Shown here piece by piece: positions 21,795 to 32,712 of a stretch of DNA of 64,000 nucleotides. The DNA comes from Pseudomonas sp. G2-4 (GTDB taxonomy: Bacteria; Pseudomonadota; Gammaproteobacteria; Pseudomonadales; Pseudomonadaceae). The stretch spans positions 930,001-994,000 of the forward strand of contig NZ_CP125957.1 of the NCBI RefSeq assembly GCF_030064125.1, read 5' to 3'. The position numbers were made by a program, and so were the translations under genes. The notes beneath the pieces were generated by a model, which worked only from the letters and a program-made list of their open reading frames with translations, made no database searches and was not told where the DNA came from. Each line of letters opens with the position of its first letter. Within the stretch, counting starts at the first letter, position 1.

Positions 21795-23159
21795 ATGCAA
21801 GAAACCAAGCCGACCCGCGTCCGCTATTTGATCCTGCTCATGCTGTTTTTGGTGACCACGATCAACTATGCCGACCGCGCAACGATCGCCATCGCGGGCT
21901 CCAGCCTACAAAAAGACCTCGGCATCGACGCCGTCACCCTCGGTTATATCTTCTCCGCTTTCGGCTGGGCCTACGTGGCCGGGCAGATTCCTGGCGGCTG
22001 GCTGCTCGACCGTTTCGGGTCGAAAAAAATCTATGCCTTGAGCATTTTCACCTGGTCGCTGTTCACCGTGCTGCAGGGCTATGTCGGTGAGTTCGGCCTG
22101 TCCACGGCCGTGGTTGCACTGTTCATGTTGCGCTTTCTGGTGGGGTTGGCCGAAGCGCCGTCCTTCCCGGGCAACGCACGCATCGTCGCCGCCTGGTTCC
22201 CCACCGCTGAACGCGGCACCGCCTCGGCGATCTTCAACTCGGCGCAGTACTTCGCCACGGTGCTGTTCGCGCCGCTGATGGGCTGGATCGTCTACCGTTT
22301 CGGCTGGCAGCACGTGTTCATCGTGATGGGCGTGATCGGCATCGTGTTCTCGCTGATCTGGTTGAAAGTGATCCACAGCCCGCGCCAGCACCCGATGATC
22401 AACGAAGCCGAGTTCAATCACATCGCCGCCAACGGCGCGCTGGTCGACATGGACCAGGACAAGGGCAAGGATAAGAAAAGCGACGGTCCGAAGTGGGATT
22501 ACATCCGCCAACTGCTGACCAACCGCATGATGCTGGGCGTGTACCTGGGCCAATACTGCATCAATGGCATCACCTACTTCTTCCTGACTTGGTTCCCGGT
22601 GTACTTGGTGCAGGAACGCGGCATGACCATTCTCAAGGCCGGTTTCATTGCGTCCTTGCCGGCGATCTGCGGTTTTATCGGCGGCGTGTTGGGCGGGGTG
22701 ATTTCCGACTACCTGCTGCGCAAGGGCCACTCGCTGACCTTCGCCCGCAAGGCGCCGATCATCGCTGGCCTGCTGGTGTCCAGCAGCATCGTGGCCTGCA
22801 ACTACGTGGACATCGAGTGGATGGTGGTGGGCTTCATGGCCCTGGCCTTCTTCGGTAAAGGCGTGGGCGCACTGGGCTGGGCCGTGGTGTCCGATACCTC
22901 GCCAAAACAGATCGCCGGTTTGAGCGGCGGCCTGTTCAACACCTTCGGCAACCTGGCATCGATCACCACCCCGATTGTCATCGGCTACATCATCAGCGCC
23001 ACCGGTTCGTTCAAGTGGGCGTTGGTGTTCGTGGGTTGCAACGCGCTGGTGGCGGTGTTCAGCTACCTGGTCATCGTAGGACCGATCAAGCGTGTGGTGC
23101 TCAAGGAACCCACGGCCAAGGATGTTGACATCTCGAGCCTGTCTGAAGCGAAATCCTGA
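21795..23159 (+). CDS. MFS transporter, glucarate/galactarate-type (GudP/GarP-like)
   Basis: This 454-residue inner-membrane protein has about 12 hydrophobic segments in two halves joined by a charged loop ([17 protein letters not shown]). The first helix carries [20 protein letters not shown] and the second [22 protein letters not shown], both hallmarks of the anion:cation symporter family that includes GudP, GarP and ExuT. The ATG at 21795 has GGAAG eight bases before it. An in-frame GTG five codons earlier is an alternative. Together with garD, kdgD and the dehydrogenase it forms an uptake-and-degradation unit for sugar diacids. The exact substrate (galactarate or glucarate) is inferred from neighbours. 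Confidence 0.88.
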   Translation: MQETKPTRVRYLILLMLFLVTTINYADRATIAIAGSSLQKDLGIDAVTLGYIFSAFGWAYVAGQIPGGWLLDRFGSKKIYALSIFTWSLFTVLQGYVGEFGLSTAVVALFMLRFLVGLAEAPSFPGNARIVAAWFPTAERGTASAIFNSAQYFATVLFAPLMGWIVYRFGWQHVFIVMGVIGIVFSLIWLKVIHSPRQHPMINEAEFNHIAANGALVDMDQDKGKDKKSDGPKWDYIRQLLTNRMMLGVYLGQYCINGITYFFLTWFPVYLVQERGMTILKAGFIASLPAICGFIGGVLGGVISDYLLRKGHSLTFARKAPIIAGLLVSSSIVACNYVDIEWMVVGFMALAFFGKGVGALGWAVVSDTSPKQIAGLSGGLFNTFGNLASITTPIVIGYIISATGSFKWALVFVGCNALVAVFSYLVIVGPIKRVVLKEPTAKDVDISSLSEAKS

Positions 23160-23172
23160 AGGAGCGGTGTCA

Positions 23173-24726
23173 ATGCAACTGATTGAACATGCTGATTCGC
23201 CGCGTTACATCCGCCTGCACGAGCGGGACAACGTGGTGATCGTCGTCAATGACCAGGGCGTACCGGCCGGGACCGAGTTCCCGGACGGCTTGGTTACCGT
23301 GGACTTTGTACCCCAGAGCCACAAGGTCACCTTGGAAGATATTCCCGAGGGCGGCGAGGTGATTCGCTACGGCCAGGTGATTGGCTATGCGTTGCAACCG
23401 ATCCCCCGTGGCAGTTGGGTCAAGGAAGACCAGCTGCGCATGCCCACCGCGCCGCCGCTGGACAGCCTGCCGCTGTCCACCGATGTGCCGATGGCCGATG
23501 CGCCGCTGGAGGGCTACACCTTCGAAGGCTACCGCAACGCCGATGGCACTGTCGGCACGCGCAATATCCTCGGCATCACCACCACGGTGCAGTGTGTGAC
23601 CGGGGTGCTGGACCATGCGGTCAAGCGCATCAAGGACGAATTGCTGCCCCAGTACCCGAACGTCGATGACGTGGTGGCGCTGACCCACAGCTACGGCTGC
23701 GGCGTGGCAATCACCGCCACTGACGCGTACATCCCGATTCGCACCGTGCGCAACCTGGCACGCAACCCGAACCTGGGCGGCGAAGCGCTGGTGATCAGCC
23801 TGGGCTGCGAGAAATTGCAGGCCGGGCAGGTGATGCATGAAAACGACAGTTCGGTGGACCTCAGCGAGCCGTGGTTGTATCGCTTGCAGGATTCCAGCCA
23901 CGGTTTCACCGAAATGATCGAGCAGATCATGGCGTTGGCCGAGACCCGCCTGAAGAAACTCGACCAGCGCCGTCGCGAAACCGTGCCGGCGTCGGAGTTG
24001 ATCCTGGGCATGCAGTGCGGCGGCAGCGATGCGTTCTCTGGCATCACCGCCAACCCGGCGCTGGGCTACGCCTCGGACCTGTTGCTGCGGGCGGGGGCGA
24101 CGGTGATGTTTTCCGAAGTCACCGAAGTGCGTGATGCGATTTACCTGCTGACCTCCCGGGCGCAAACTCGGGAAGTCGCCCAGGAACTGGTGCGCGAAAT
24201 GGACTGGTACGACCGTTACCTGGCCAAGGGCGAGGCAGATCGCAGCGCCAACACCACGCCGGGCAACAAGAAGGGCGGGCTGTCGAACATCGTCGAAAAA
24301 TCCCTGGGCTCGATCGTCAAGTCCGGCAGCAGCGCGATCAATGGCGTGCTCGGCCCGGGCGAGCGGTTCAAGCAAAAGGGCCTGATTTTCTGCGCCACAC
24401 CGGCCAGTGATTTTGTCTGCGGCACGTTGCAACTGGCGGCGGGGATGAACCTGCACGTCTTCACCACCGGCCGTGGCACGCCGTACGGCTTGGCCATGGC
24501 CCCAGTGGTGAAGGTTTCGACCCGCACCGAACTGGCCCAGCGCTGGCCGGACCTGATCGACATCGACGCCGGCCGGATCGCCACCGGACGGGCAACCATC
24601 GAGGAGCTGGGTTGGGAGCTGTTCCACTACTACCTGGACGTGGCCAGTGGCAAGAAGCAAACCTGGGCCGAGCGGCACAAGTTGTACAACGACATCACGT
24701 TGTTCAACCCGGCGCCGATTACCTGA
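23173..24726 (+). CDS. garD: Galactarate dehydratase
   Basis: This is a 517-residue UxaA/GarD-family dehydratase that converts galactarate to 5-dehydro-4-deoxy-D-glucarate, the KdgD substrate. The N-terminal SAF-like part (about 1-105) contains [12 protein letters not shown] and [13 protein letters not shown]. The catalytic part starts at [15 protein letters not shown] and includes [27 protein letters not shown] and [20 protein letters not shown], with the expected metal-binding histidines and cysteines. AAGGAG lies eight bases before the ATG. It is the last gene of the cluster, 13 bp after the transporter gene, and is followed by REPs. No gudD (glucarate dehydratase) is in the window, so galactarate is the best-supported substrate. 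Confidence 0.93.
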   Translation: MQLIEHADSPRYIRLHERDNVVIVVNDQGVPAGTEFPDGLVTVDFVPQSHKVTLEDIPEGGEVIRYGQVIGYALQPIPRGSWVKEDQLRMPTAPPLDSLPLSTDVPMADAPLEGYTFEGYRNADGTVGTRNILGITTTVQCVTGVLDHAVKRIKDELLPQYPNVDDVVALTHSYGCGVAITATDAYIPIRTVRNLARNPNLGGEALVISLGCEKLQAGQVMHENDSSVDLSEPWLYRLQDSSHGFTEMIEQIMALAETRLKKLDQRRRETVPASELILGMQCGGSDAFSGITANPALGYASDLLLRAGATVMFSEVTEVRDAIYLLTSRAQTREVAQELVREMDWYDRYLAKGEADRSANTTPGNKKGGLSNIVEKSLGSIVKSGSSAINGVLGPGERFKQKGLIFCATPASDFVCGTLQLAAGMNLHVFTTGRGTPYGLAMAPVVKVSTRTELAQRWPDLIDIDAGRIATGRATIEELGWELFHYYLDVASGKKQTWAERHKLYNDITLFNPAPIT

Positions 24727-24751
24727 TGATCTTGTGATCGTTGGAGATCCA

Positions 24752-24917
24752 GTGTGGGAGCAAGCTTGCTCGCGAATGTGGTGGATCAGCTTGCATTGAT
24801 GTTGGATGAGCCGACGTCTTCGCGAGCAGGCTCGCTCCCACAGGGGGGCTGCGGTGAGTGTGGATTCTGTGTTCACCAAGGAACCAGTGTGGGAGCGAGC
24901 CTGCTCGCGATAGCGGC
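24752..24917. repeat. Three REP units (TGTGGGAGCGAGCTTGCTCGCG family)
   Basis: Units lie at 24752-24780 (forward), 24819-24847 (inverted) and 24887-24917 (forward). The arrangement of a doublet plus an extra forward copy is the same as at 17357-17520. Confidence 0.85.
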
Positions 24918-24987
24918 CTACCAGACGCCTGTGGCATTAGTGGCTTATTATTAGCCACCTAACGACACCCTCTGAAGGTTCCCCGGC

Positions 24988-25929
24988 ATGCTGGCAATTT
25001 TTCTCGAAACCCTGAACATCACCGCGCCGGTGTTTGCCATGCTGTTTCTGGGGGCGTTGCTCAAGCGCATCTATTGGATCAACGACAACTTCATCCACAT
25101 CGCCTCGTCCCTGGTGTTCAACGTCACCATGCCGGCCCTGCTGTTCCTCGGCGTCCTCCATGCCGACCTGCACGCGGCGTTGCAGGCGGACCTATTGATC
25201 TACTTCTCCGTGGCCACCCTGGTCAGCTTTGCGATGGCCTGGGGTTGGGCGATCTGGCGTTGCCCGCGGGAGGATCGCGGCATCTATACCCAAGGTGCGT
25301 TTCGCGGCAACAACGGGGTCATTGGTCTGGCGCTGGCGGCGAGCATGTACGGCGACTACGGGATTTCCCTGGGGGCGATTCTCGCGGCGCTGGTGATCCT
25401 GTTCTACAACACGTTGTCGACTATCGTGCTGGCGGTTTATAGCCCGGTGATCAAATCCGATCCGTGGAGCATCTGCAAAAGTGTGATCAGCAACCCGCTG
25501 ATCATCAGCGTGATCGTTGCCGCGCCGTTCGCCTATTGGCAGATCGGCCTGCCGAACTGGTTCGAGACCTCGGCCAGGTACCTCTCACAAATGACCTTGC
25601 CCCTGGCGCTGATCTGCATCGGCGGCACGCTGTCGCTGGCGGCATTGCGCAAGAGCGGCAAGATGGCCCTGAGTTCGAGCCTGGTGAAGATGGTCGGCCT
25701 GCCGCTGCTGGCGACCCTGGGTGCCTGGCTCTGGGGGTTTCGCGGGGCGGAGCTGGGGATCCTGTTCCTGTACTTCGGCAGCCCCACTGCCGCCGCCAGC
25801 TACGTCATGGCCCGGGCGGCCGATGGCAACCATGAACTGGCAGCGGCGATCATCGTCATCACCACGTTGATGGCGGCGATTACCACCAACCTGGGGATTT
25901 TTGTGTTGCAGTGGGGTGGGTGGATCTAG
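24988..25929 (+). CDS. AEC-family (auxin efflux carrier-like) transporter
   Basis: This 313-residue inner-membrane protein has about ten hydrophobic segments. Family features are the N-terminal NITAPVFAMLFLGALLKR, the conserved FNVTMPALLF in the second helix, QGAFRGNNGVIGLALA in the fourth and the C-terminal FGSPTAAASYVMARAADGN. AEC proteins move organic acids such as malate or other weak acids; no substrate can be assigned here. AAGGTTCCCCGGC precedes the ATG, so the ribosome-binding site is modest. The gene stands between two REP clusters and follows the galactarate genes at 261 bp. A part in the export or import of acids from that pathway is possible but not shown. Confidence 0.85.
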   Translation: MLAIFLETLNITAPVFAMLFLGALLKRIYWINDNFIHIASSLVFNVTMPALLFLGVLHADLHAALQADLLIYFSVATLVSFAMAWGWAIWRCPREDRGIYTQGAFRGNNGVIGLALAASMYGDYGISLGAILAALVILFYNTLSTIVLAVYSPVIKSDPWSICKSVISNPLIISVIVAAPFAYWQIGLPNWFETSARYLSQMTLPLALICIGGTLSLAALRKSGKMALSSSLVKMVGLPLLATLGAWLWGFRGAELGILFLYFGSPTAAASYVMARAADGNHELAAAIIVITTLMAAITTNLGIFVLQWGGWI

Positions 25930-25958
25930 GCTTGGGCTTGCGGTGTTCTTGAGGTCCA

Positions 25959-26050
25959 ATCGCGAGCAAGCTCGCTCCCACGGTGGTTTGTAGGTGTATT
26001 CAAATTTCCCATACACCCCTGTGGGAGCGAGCTTGCTCGCGATAGCGATC
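25959..26050. repeat. REP doublet (TGTGGGAGCGAGCTTGCTCGCG family)
   Basis: An inverted unit (25959-25981) and a forward unit (26019-26050) point outward, the reverse arrangement of most other doublets here. They lie between convergent genes. Confidence 0.85.
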
Positions 26051-26056
26051 TAACGG

Positions 26057-26437
26057 TCACTCCGGTTTCTGATAACTATCGATCACTTCCTGCGCCGCCC
26101 GAAACGCATCGATCGCCGCCGGCACGCCGGCATACACCGCGCAATGCAGCAACGCTTCGCGAATCTCTTCCACCGTACAACCATTGTTCAGCGCGCCACG
26201 CACGTGGCCTTTCAATTCCTGCGGGCATTTGAGGGCGGTGAGGGCGGCGAGGGTGATCAGGCTGCGGGTTTTCAGTGGCAGCCCTTCGCGGCTCCAGACG
26301 CTGCCCCAGGCATGTTCGTTGACGAAGTCCTGTAGCGGTTGGGTAAATTCCGTCGCGTTGCCCAGGGCGCGGTCGACGAAGGCATCGCCCATGACTTGGC
26401 GACGCATGTCCAGGCCGGTCTTTGGAGTGTCGGTCAT
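26057..26437 (-). CDS. Carboxymuconolactone decarboxylase-family protein (PcaC-like)
   Basis: This 126-residue single-domain protein resembles gamma-carboxymuconolactone decarboxylase: MRRQVMGDAFVDRAL near the start, VWSREGLPLKTRSLITLAALTAL in the middle and GALNNGCTVEEIREALLHCAVYAGVPAAIDAFRAAQEV at the end. AGAGGGA lies six bases before the ATG at 26437. That ATG overlaps the stop of the antiporter gene by four bases (ATGA). It lacks a CxxC redox pair of the AhpD type, since only isolated cysteines are present. True PcaC acts in protocatechuate breakdown, but no other pca gene is nearby, so it may be a paralogue with a different substrate. Confidence 0.8.
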   Translation of the reverse strand: MTDTPKTGLDMRRQVMGDAFVDRALGNATEFTQPLQDFVNEHAWGSVWSREGLPLKTRSLITLAALTALKCPQELKGHVRGALNNGCTVEEIREALLHCAVYAGVPAAIDAFRAAQEVIDSYQKPE

Positions 26438-27492
26438 GGCAAATCCCTCTTGTGGTGTTGGCGGCGCCAGGCGCGCAGGGAGGTGAACAGTAAAAACCCG
26501 AGCAAGGCCGGCAGCACATAGAACAGCATCAGCCGTTCCAACTGGCCAGCCAAGGGCATGCCGGTGGTGAACGACACCACGTGCAGGCCGTAGGCCAGGT
26601 ACAAGCCCAGAAACAGCAGGCCTTCGGCGCGAGTGACGCGGTAGCCGGAATAGAACACCGGCAGGCACAGCACCGCCACGCCGAGCATCACCGGCAGGTC
26701 GAAGTCCAGGGCGTTGGGCGAGACCGAAAGTGGCGTCGGCGCGGCGAGGGCCGTCACCCCCAGCACACCCAGCAAATTGAACAGGTTGCTGCCGATGACG
26801 TTGCCCACTGCGATGTCCCGTTGGCCCCGCAGGGCGGCGATCAGTGAGGTGGCGAGTTCCGGCAGGGAGGTGCTGACGGCGACGATGGTCAGGCCGATGA
26901 CGCGTTCGGAAAGCCCGAGGTCCGTCGCCACTTCCACCGCCGCCCCCAGCAGCAGGTGCCCGGCAAAAATCAGCATCGCCAGGCCCAGCACGATCATCGA
27001 CAGGCTCTTGAACCAGGACATCTGGGCCACGTCGACGCCCACCGGGTGCGGTCGTCCTGAGTGTCGCGATTGGCGCAGCAACAGGCCCAGGTACACCGCC
27101 AGGGCCATGAGCAGCAGCATACCGTCCAGTCGAGTCAGTTCCTCGTTCCAGGCCAGCACGAACACCAGCAGGGCCGCGCCGATCATCAGCGGGATGTCCA
27201 GGCGCACCAACTGGCGCGAGACGCGCAGCGGAATGATCAGCGCCGACAACCCGAGGGTGACGAGGATATTGAAGATGCTGCTGCCGATCACGCTGCCCAC
27301 GGCGATGTCAGCGTTCTGCGCCAGGGTCGCCTGCAGGCTGACGGCCATTTGCGGCGCGCTGCTGCCGAAGGCGACAACGCTCAGGCCGATGATCAGCGGC
27401 CGCACTTGCAAGCGTGCCGACAGGCCCACGGCGGCGCGCACCAGCAGCTCGGCGCCGGCGATCAGCAACAGCAGGCCGCCGAGCAATTCCAT
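26434..27492 (-). CDS. Calcium/sodium antiporter (CaCA family, YrbG-like)
   Basis: This 352-residue inner-membrane protein has about ten hydrophobic segments in two inverted repeats. The alpha repeats are VAFGSSAPQMAVSL with GSVIGSSIFNILVTLG in the first half and VAVSTSLPELATSL with GNVIGSNLFNLLGVLG in the second. These glutamate/serine-rich motifs form the ion pathway of Na+/Ca2+ exchangers. The first ATG is 27492, which gives a start equivalent to that of E. coli YrbG, but it has no ribosome-binding site. A GGAG lies before an in-frame ATT at 27528, so translation may begin there. It lies 52 bp after the rlpA-like gene and overlaps the decarboxylase-like gene downstream. Confidence 0.85.
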   Translation of the reverse strand: MELLGGLLLLIAGAELLVRAAVGLSARLQVRPLIIGLSVVAFGSSAPQMAVSLQATLAQNADIAVGSVIGSSIFNILVTLGLSALIIPLRVSRQLVRLDIPLMIGAALLVFVLAWNEELTRLDGMLLLMALAVYLGLLLRQSRHSGRPHPVGVDVAQMSWFKSLSMIVLGLAMLIFAGHLLLGAAVEVATDLGLSERVIGLTIVAVSTSLPELATSLIAALRGQRDIAVGNVIGSNLFNLLGVLGVTALAAPTPLSVSPNALDFDLPVMLGVAVLCLPVFYSGYRVTRAEGLLFLGLYLAYGLHVVSFTTGMPLAGQLERLMLFYVLPALLGFLLFTSLRAWRRQHHKRDLP

Positions 27493-27544
27493 CAGGCTGA
27501 GCAGCGGTAGGGCGGTGAGTAGGGAAATGGCCGGGCTCCGTCTG

Positions 27545-27922
27545 TCAATCGTCGAGGGCTTGCACGCGTACCCGCGCGGTGCCGGTGCGCAGCATGCCCA
27601 GTTGCTCGGCTGCTGCGCGGGATACATCGATCAAACGGCCACGGGAGTATGGGCCACGGTCGTTGATGCGCACCACGACACTGTCGTTGTTTTTCAGGTT
27701 GGTGACTTTCACCCGTGTGCCGAACGGCAACTGGCGATGGGCGGCGGTCAGGCCGTTCTGGTTGAAACGCTCGCCGCTGGCGGTGCGTTTGCCATGGTGC
27801 CTGGCACCATAATAAGAGGCGACGCCGGTCTGGTCGTAGCCGTGTGGATCGACCGTCCCGCTCTGGCTGGCGCAACCGGCCAGCAGGGACAGCAGGGCGC
27901 AGGCGCCAAGGAGACGCTTCAT
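27545..27922 (-). CDS. RlpA-like septal ring lipoprotein (short form)
   Basis: This 125-residue lipoprotein has a type II signal peptide with the lipobox LLAGC (Cys22). A double-psi beta-barrel domain follows: GVASYYGARHHGKRTASGERF, LPFGTRVKVTNL and VVRINDRGPYSRGRLIDVS, with the conserved acidic and histidine residues of the RlpA/expansin fold. RlpA of P. aeruginosa is a lytic transglycosylase acting on peptidoglycan that lacks stem peptides. That protein also has a SPOR domain, missing here, so this is the short form and septal localisation is not assured. The start at 27922 is chosen for the lipoprotein signal; upstream in-frame sequence is REP. Confidence 0.85.
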   Translation of the reverse strand: MKRLLGACALLSLLAGCASQSGTVDPHGYDQTGVASYYGARHHGKRTASGERFNQNGLTAAHRQLPFGTRVKVTNLKNNDSVVVRINDRGPYSRGRLIDVSRAAAEQLGMLRTGTARVRVQALDD

Positions 27923-27960
27923 CAAAGGGTTTCCCACATCAGTGTGGTTGTGAGGATCAT

Positions 27961-28070
27961 TGTGGCGAGGGAGCTTGCTCCCGCTGGGCCGCGAAGCGGC
28001 CCCCAACAATCTGCTGCCAGATACAGGGGGCTGCTGCGCAACCCAGCGGGAGCAAGCTCCCTCGCCACAG
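27961..28070. repeat. REP doublet (GTGGCGAGGGAGCTTGCTCC family)
   Basis: Two inverted units fill the gap between gatB and the rlpA-like gene, which lie on the same strand. Confidence 0.85.
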
Positions 28071-28107
28071 GTGTCCGAGCCAGACTGCAAGACTGGCTCC
28101 ATGTCCA

Positions 28108-29553
28108 TCAGCCTTCGAGCTTGCTTTTGAGCAGTTCGTTGACCTGTTGCGGGTTGGCCTTGCCTTTGGAGGCTTTCATGGCCTGGCCGACGAAGAAGCC
28201 GAACATTTTGCCGCGCTTGGCTTCGTCTGCCGCACGGTACTGTTCGACCTGCTCGGCGTTGGCCGCGAGCATTTCATCGAGCACGGCGCTGATCGCACCG
28301 GTGTCGGTGACTTGCTTCAAGCCGCGCTTCTCGATGATCTCGTCGGCGCTGCCTTCACCATTGGCCATGGCTTCGAACACCATCTTGGCGATCTTGCCGG
28401 AAATGGTGTTGTCCTTGATCCGCAGCAGCATGCCGCCCAGTTGTTCGGCCGATACCGGCGACTCGTCGATTTCCAGGCCTTGCTTGTTCAGCAGGCTGCC
28501 CAGCTCGACCATCACCCAGTTGGCCGCCAGCTTGGCATCGCCGCCGATGCTCACGACTTTCTCGAAGTAATCGGCCTGCTCGCGGCTGGTGGCCAGGACG
28601 TTGGCGTCATAGCTCGACAGCCCGAACTGCGCCTGGAAGCGCTCGCGTTTTTGCGGTGGCAGTTCCGGCAGGGTGGCGCGCACGTCGTTGAGGAACGAAT
28701 CCTCGATGACCACCGGCAGCAGGTCCGGGTCGGGGAAGTAACGGTAGTCGTTGGCTTCTTCCTTGCTGCGCATCGGACGGGTCTCGTCCTTGTTCGGGTC
28801 GTACAGGCGGGTCTGCTGGATGACCTTGCCACCGTCCTCGATCAGTTCGATCTGGCGCTGGATCTCACTGTTGATCGCCTTCTCGATGAAGCGGAACGAG
28901 TTGACGTTCTTGATCTCGCAACGAGTGCCGAACTCAACCTGGCCCTTGGGCCGGATCGACACGTTGCAGTCGCAGCGCAGCGAGCCTTCGGCCATGTTGC
29001 CGTCGCAAATGCCCAGGTAGCGCACCAGCGCATGGATTGCCTTGACGTAGGCCACGGCTTCCTTGGCGCTGCGCATGTCCGGTTCGGAGACGATTTCCAG
29101 CAGCGGCGTGCCAGCACGGTTCAGGTCGATGCCGGTGGCACCGTTGAATTCTTCGTGCAGGCTCTTGCCGGCGTCTTCTTCCAGGTGCGCGCGGGTGATG
29201 CCGACGCGCTTGACCGTGCCGTCTTCCAGGGCGATGTCCAGGTGGCCCTTGCCGACAATCGGCAGTTCCATCTGACTGATCTGGTAGCCCTTGGGCAGGT
29301 CCGGATAGAAGTAGTTCTTGCGGGCGAACACGTTGTGCTGGCCGATCTCGGCATCGATCGCCAGGCCGAACATCACCGCCATGCGCACCGCTTCGGCATT
29401 GAGCACCGGCAGCACGCCGGGCATGCCCAGGTCGACCAGGCTGGCCTGGGTGTTGGGCTCGGAGCCGAATGTGGTGGAGCTACCGGAAAAGATTTTCGAC
29501 CGGGTGGTGAGCTGGGTATGAATCTCCAGCCCGATCACGACTTCCCATTGCAT
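28108..29553 (-). CDS. gatB: Asp-tRNA(Asn)/Glu-tRNA(Gln) amidotransferase subunit B
   Basis: GatB, 481 residues, is the subunit that binds misacylated tRNA and phosphorylates it before transamidation by GatCAB. The N-terminal catalytic cradle is visible in [33 protein letters not shown] and the [14 protein letters not shown] block. The helical and YqeY-like tail domains occupy about 295-481 ([18 protein letters not shown] through [13 protein letters not shown]). It is the last gene of a gatC-gatA-gatB set on the minus strand, 10 bp after gatA. Presence of GatCAB implies that Asn-tRNA and/or Gln-tRNA is made by the indirect route. Which of the two applies cannot be told from the window. Confidence 0.96.
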   Translation of the reverse strand: MQWEVVIGLEIHTQLTTRSKIFSGSSTTFGSEPNTQASLVDLGMPGVLPVLNAEAVRMAVMFGLAIDAEIGQHNVFARKNYFYPDLPKGYQISQMELPIVGKGHLDIALEDGTVKRVGITRAHLEEDAGKSLHEEFNGATGIDLNRAGTPLLEIVSEPDMRSAKEAVAYVKAIHALVRYLGICDGNMAEGSLRCDCNVSIRPKGQVEFGTRCEIKNVNSFRFIEKAINSEIQRQIELIEDGGKVIQQTRLYDPNKDETRPMRSKEEANDYRYFPDPDLLPVVIEDSFLNDVRATLPELPPQKRERFQAQFGLSSYDANVLATSREQADYFEKVVSIGGDAKLAANWVMVELGSLLNKQGLEIDESPVSAEQLGGMLLRIKDNTISGKIAKMVFEAMANGEGSADEIIEKRGLKQVTDTGAISAVLDEMLAANAEQVEQYRAADEAKRGKMFGFFVGQAMKASKGKANPQQVNELLKSKLEG

Positions 29554-29563
29554 GTGTTTCTCC

Positions 29564-31015
29564 TCAGAAGCCGGTTGGGGTGCGGGTGTGCCAGTCAGTG
29601 TTCAACTGATACTGGTGGGCAACGTTCAACAGGCGGCCTTCCTGGAAATACGGCGCGAGCAACTGTACACCTACCGGCAGGCCATCGACGAAGCCGGCCG
29701 GCATGGACAGGCCCGGCAAGCCGGCGAGGTTGGCGGTGATGGTGTAGACGTCTTCCAGGTACGCAGCGATCGGGTCGCTGTTCTTGGCGCCGAGTTTCCA
29801 GGCCGGGTTCGGCGTGGTCGGGCCGAGGATGATGTCGACCTCGTTGAAGGCGGCCATGAAATCGTTCTTCACCAGGCGCCGGATTTTCTGCGCCTTGAGG
29901 TAGTAGGCATCGTAGTAGCCGGCGGACAACGCGTAGGCACCAACCATGATCCGGCGCTGCACTTCGGCACCGAAGCCTTCGCCACGGGAGCGCTTGTACA
30001 GGTCGATCAGGTTTTCCGGGTTCTCGCAGCGATGGCCGAAGCGCACGCCGTCGAAACGCGACAGGTTCGAGGACGCCTCCGCTGGAGCGATCACGTAGTA
30101 CGCGGGAATCGCGTGCTGCATGTTCGGCAGGCTGATTTCCTTGACCACCGCGCCGAGCTTTTCCAGTTCCTTGATGCTGTTGTGGATCAGGTCGGCGATG
30201 CGCGGGTCGAGACCGGCGCCGAAGTATTCCTTCGGCACGCCGATGCGCAGGCCTTGCAGCGAGCCGTTGAGGCTGGCGCTGTAGTCCGGCACCGGCTCAT
30301 CGATGCTGGTGGAATCGTTCGGGTCGAAGCCGGCCATGCCTTGCAGCAGGATCGCGCAGTCTTCGGCGGTGCGGGCCAGCGGGCCGCCCTGGTCGAGGCT
30401 GGAGGCGTAGGCGATCATGCCCCAGCGCGAGACTCGGCCGTAGGTGGGCTTGAGGCCGGTGAGGTTGGTGAACGCCGCCGGCTGGCGAATCGAACCGCCG
30501 GTGTCGGTGGCGGTGGCGGCTGGCAACAGGCGCGCGGCCACGGCGGCGGCGGAACCGCCGGACGAACCGCCTGGCACGTGTTCCAGGTTCCATGGGTTTT
30601 TAACGGCGCCGTAGTAGCTCGACTCGTTGGCCGAACCCATGGCGAATTCGTCCATGTTGGTCTTGCCCAGGGTCACGGCGCCGGCGGCGGCCAGTTTGGC
30701 GACCACGGTGGCGTCGTACGGGGCCTTGAAGTTGTCGAGCATCTTCGAGCCGCAGCTGGTGCGGATGCCCTGGGTGCAGAACAGATCCTTGTGGGCAATC
30801 GGCGCGCCGAGCAGGGCGCCGTTCTCACCGTTGGCGCGACGGGCGTCGGCGGCCTTGGCCTGGCTCAGGGCCAGCTCCGGGGTGAGGCTGATGAAACTGT
30901 TGAGCTGTGGGTCGAGCTGGGCGATGCGCGCCAGCAGGACCTGGGTCAGCTCTTCGGAAGAAAACTTTTTATCGGCGAGTCCGCGGGCGATCTCGGCCAG
31001 GGTCATGTGATGCAT
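29564..31015 (-). CDS. gatA: Asp-tRNA(Asn)/Glu-tRNA(Gln) amidotransferase subunit A
   Basis: GatA, 483 residues, is the amidase subunit that releases ammonia from glutamine. The Ser-cisSer-Lys triad of the amidase-signature family is visible: the lysine in [13 protein letters not shown], the serines in [13 protein letters not shown] and the nucleophile region [13 protein letters not shown]. It lies between gatC (16 bp upstream) and gatB (10 bp downstream) on the same strand. An AAGGGAAAG site lies upstream of the ATG. Length and motif order are those of a normal, complete GatA. Confidence 0.96.
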   Translation of the reverse strand: MHHMTLAEIARGLADKKFSSEELTQVLLARIAQLDPQLNSFISLTPELALSQAKAADARRANGENGALLGAPIAHKDLFCTQGIRTSCGSKMLDNFKAPYDATVVAKLAAAGAVTLGKTNMDEFAMGSANESSYYGAVKNPWNLEHVPGGSSGGSAAAVAARLLPAATATDTGGSIRQPAAFTNLTGLKPTYGRVSRWGMIAYASSLDQGGPLARTAEDCAILLQGMAGFDPNDSTSIDEPVPDYSASLNGSLQGLRIGVPKEYFGAGLDPRIADLIHNSIKELEKLGAVVKEISLPNMQHAIPAYYVIAPAEASSNLSRFDGVRFGHRCENPENLIDLYKRSRGEGFGAEVQRRIMVGAYALSAGYYDAYYLKAQKIRRLVKNDFMAAFNEVDIILGPTTPNPAWKLGAKNSDPIAAYLEDVYTITANLAGLPGLSMPAGFVDGLPVGVQLLAPYFQEGRLLNVAHQYQLNTDWHTRTPTGF

Positions 31016-31031
31016 GAGAGGCTCTTTCCCT

Positions 31032-31319
31032 TTAGTCGATGACTTTCGGAACCAGGTACAGGCCGTTTTCGACCGCTGGTGCGATGGACTGGTAGGCCTC
31101 GCGGTGATTGGACTCGGTCACGACGTCGGCGCGCAGGCGCTGGCTGGCTTCCAGTGGGTGAGCCAGTGGTTCGATACCGTCGGTATTGACCGCCTGCATC
31201 TCGTCGACCAGCCCCAGAATGCTGTTCAGGGCAGAAGTAATGTGTGGAAGATCGGCTTCATTGAGGCCCAGACAGGCCAGATGAGCGATTTTTTCCACGT
31301 CGGAGCGTTCAAGCGCCAT
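31032..31319 (-). CDS. gatC: Asp-tRNA(Asn)/Glu-tRNA(Gln) amidotransferase subunit C
   Basis: GatC, 95 residues, is the small subunit that wraps around GatA and holds the complex together. The N-terminal [20 protein letters not shown] and the later [37 protein letters not shown] are typical of the family. TGGAG lies before the ATG. It is the first gene of the gatCAB unit and is divergent from mreB across 214 bp. Confidence 0.95.
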   Translation of the reverse strand: MALERSDVEKIAHLACLGLNEADLPHITSALNSILGLVDEMQAVNTDGIEPLAHPLEASQRLRADVVTESNHREAYQSIAPAVENGLYLVPKVID

Positions 31320-31460
31320 GGGATTCTCCAGTGGAAAACAAAACGGACGCAGTCTGTCCGTGTGTTAGATTGTCGGAACACTACCGCATTTCTACGGCTT
31401 TACGGCCGCGATTGTGGGGTTTGGTGCACAGAAAAGCGGCTAATTTAACATATTGGCGCC

Positions 31461-31489
31461 TTGCCCAAAATCCCTGTCGTTGTTAGAGT
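31461..31489 (+). promoter_or_regulatory. Candidate mreB promoter
   Basis: A -35 TTGCCC (31461-31466), 17-bp spacer and -10 TAGAGT (31484-31489) lie about 45 bp upstream of the mreB ATG. Both boxes match the sigma-70 consensus at four of six positions. Confidence 0.45.
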
Positions 31490-31521
31490 TTGCCGCACTT
31501 TTTTACCCACGCGTTGCCTAG

Positions 31522-32571
<1,050 letters not shown>

Positions 32572-32602
32572 ATTCTCCTGGATGGTCTATGTTATTCGCT
32601 CC

Positions 32603-32628
32603 CGGGCAGCCCTTTGCAGTGCTGCCCG
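32603..32628 (+). terminator. Stem-loop attenuator between mreB and mreC
   Basis: CGGGCAGC (32603-32610) pairs perfectly with GCTGCCCG (32621-32628) around a 10-base loop. The following sequence (TTGGCGTTTATC) is only loosely T-rich. This would allow partial termination, giving more MreB than MreC and MreD. Confidence 0.5.
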
Positions 32629-32712
32629 TTGGCGTTTATCTTCTGTCATTCGTATCCAGGCCGGTTTGATGCCGTATGAATAAAGAAAACATTTGCCTGG
32701 GAGGAGCGGCCT

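Noticed and set aside
26057-26437. AhpD-type peroxidase as the identity of the decarboxylase-like protein
   Set aside because: No CxxC motif is present; the pattern fits the PcaC branch better.
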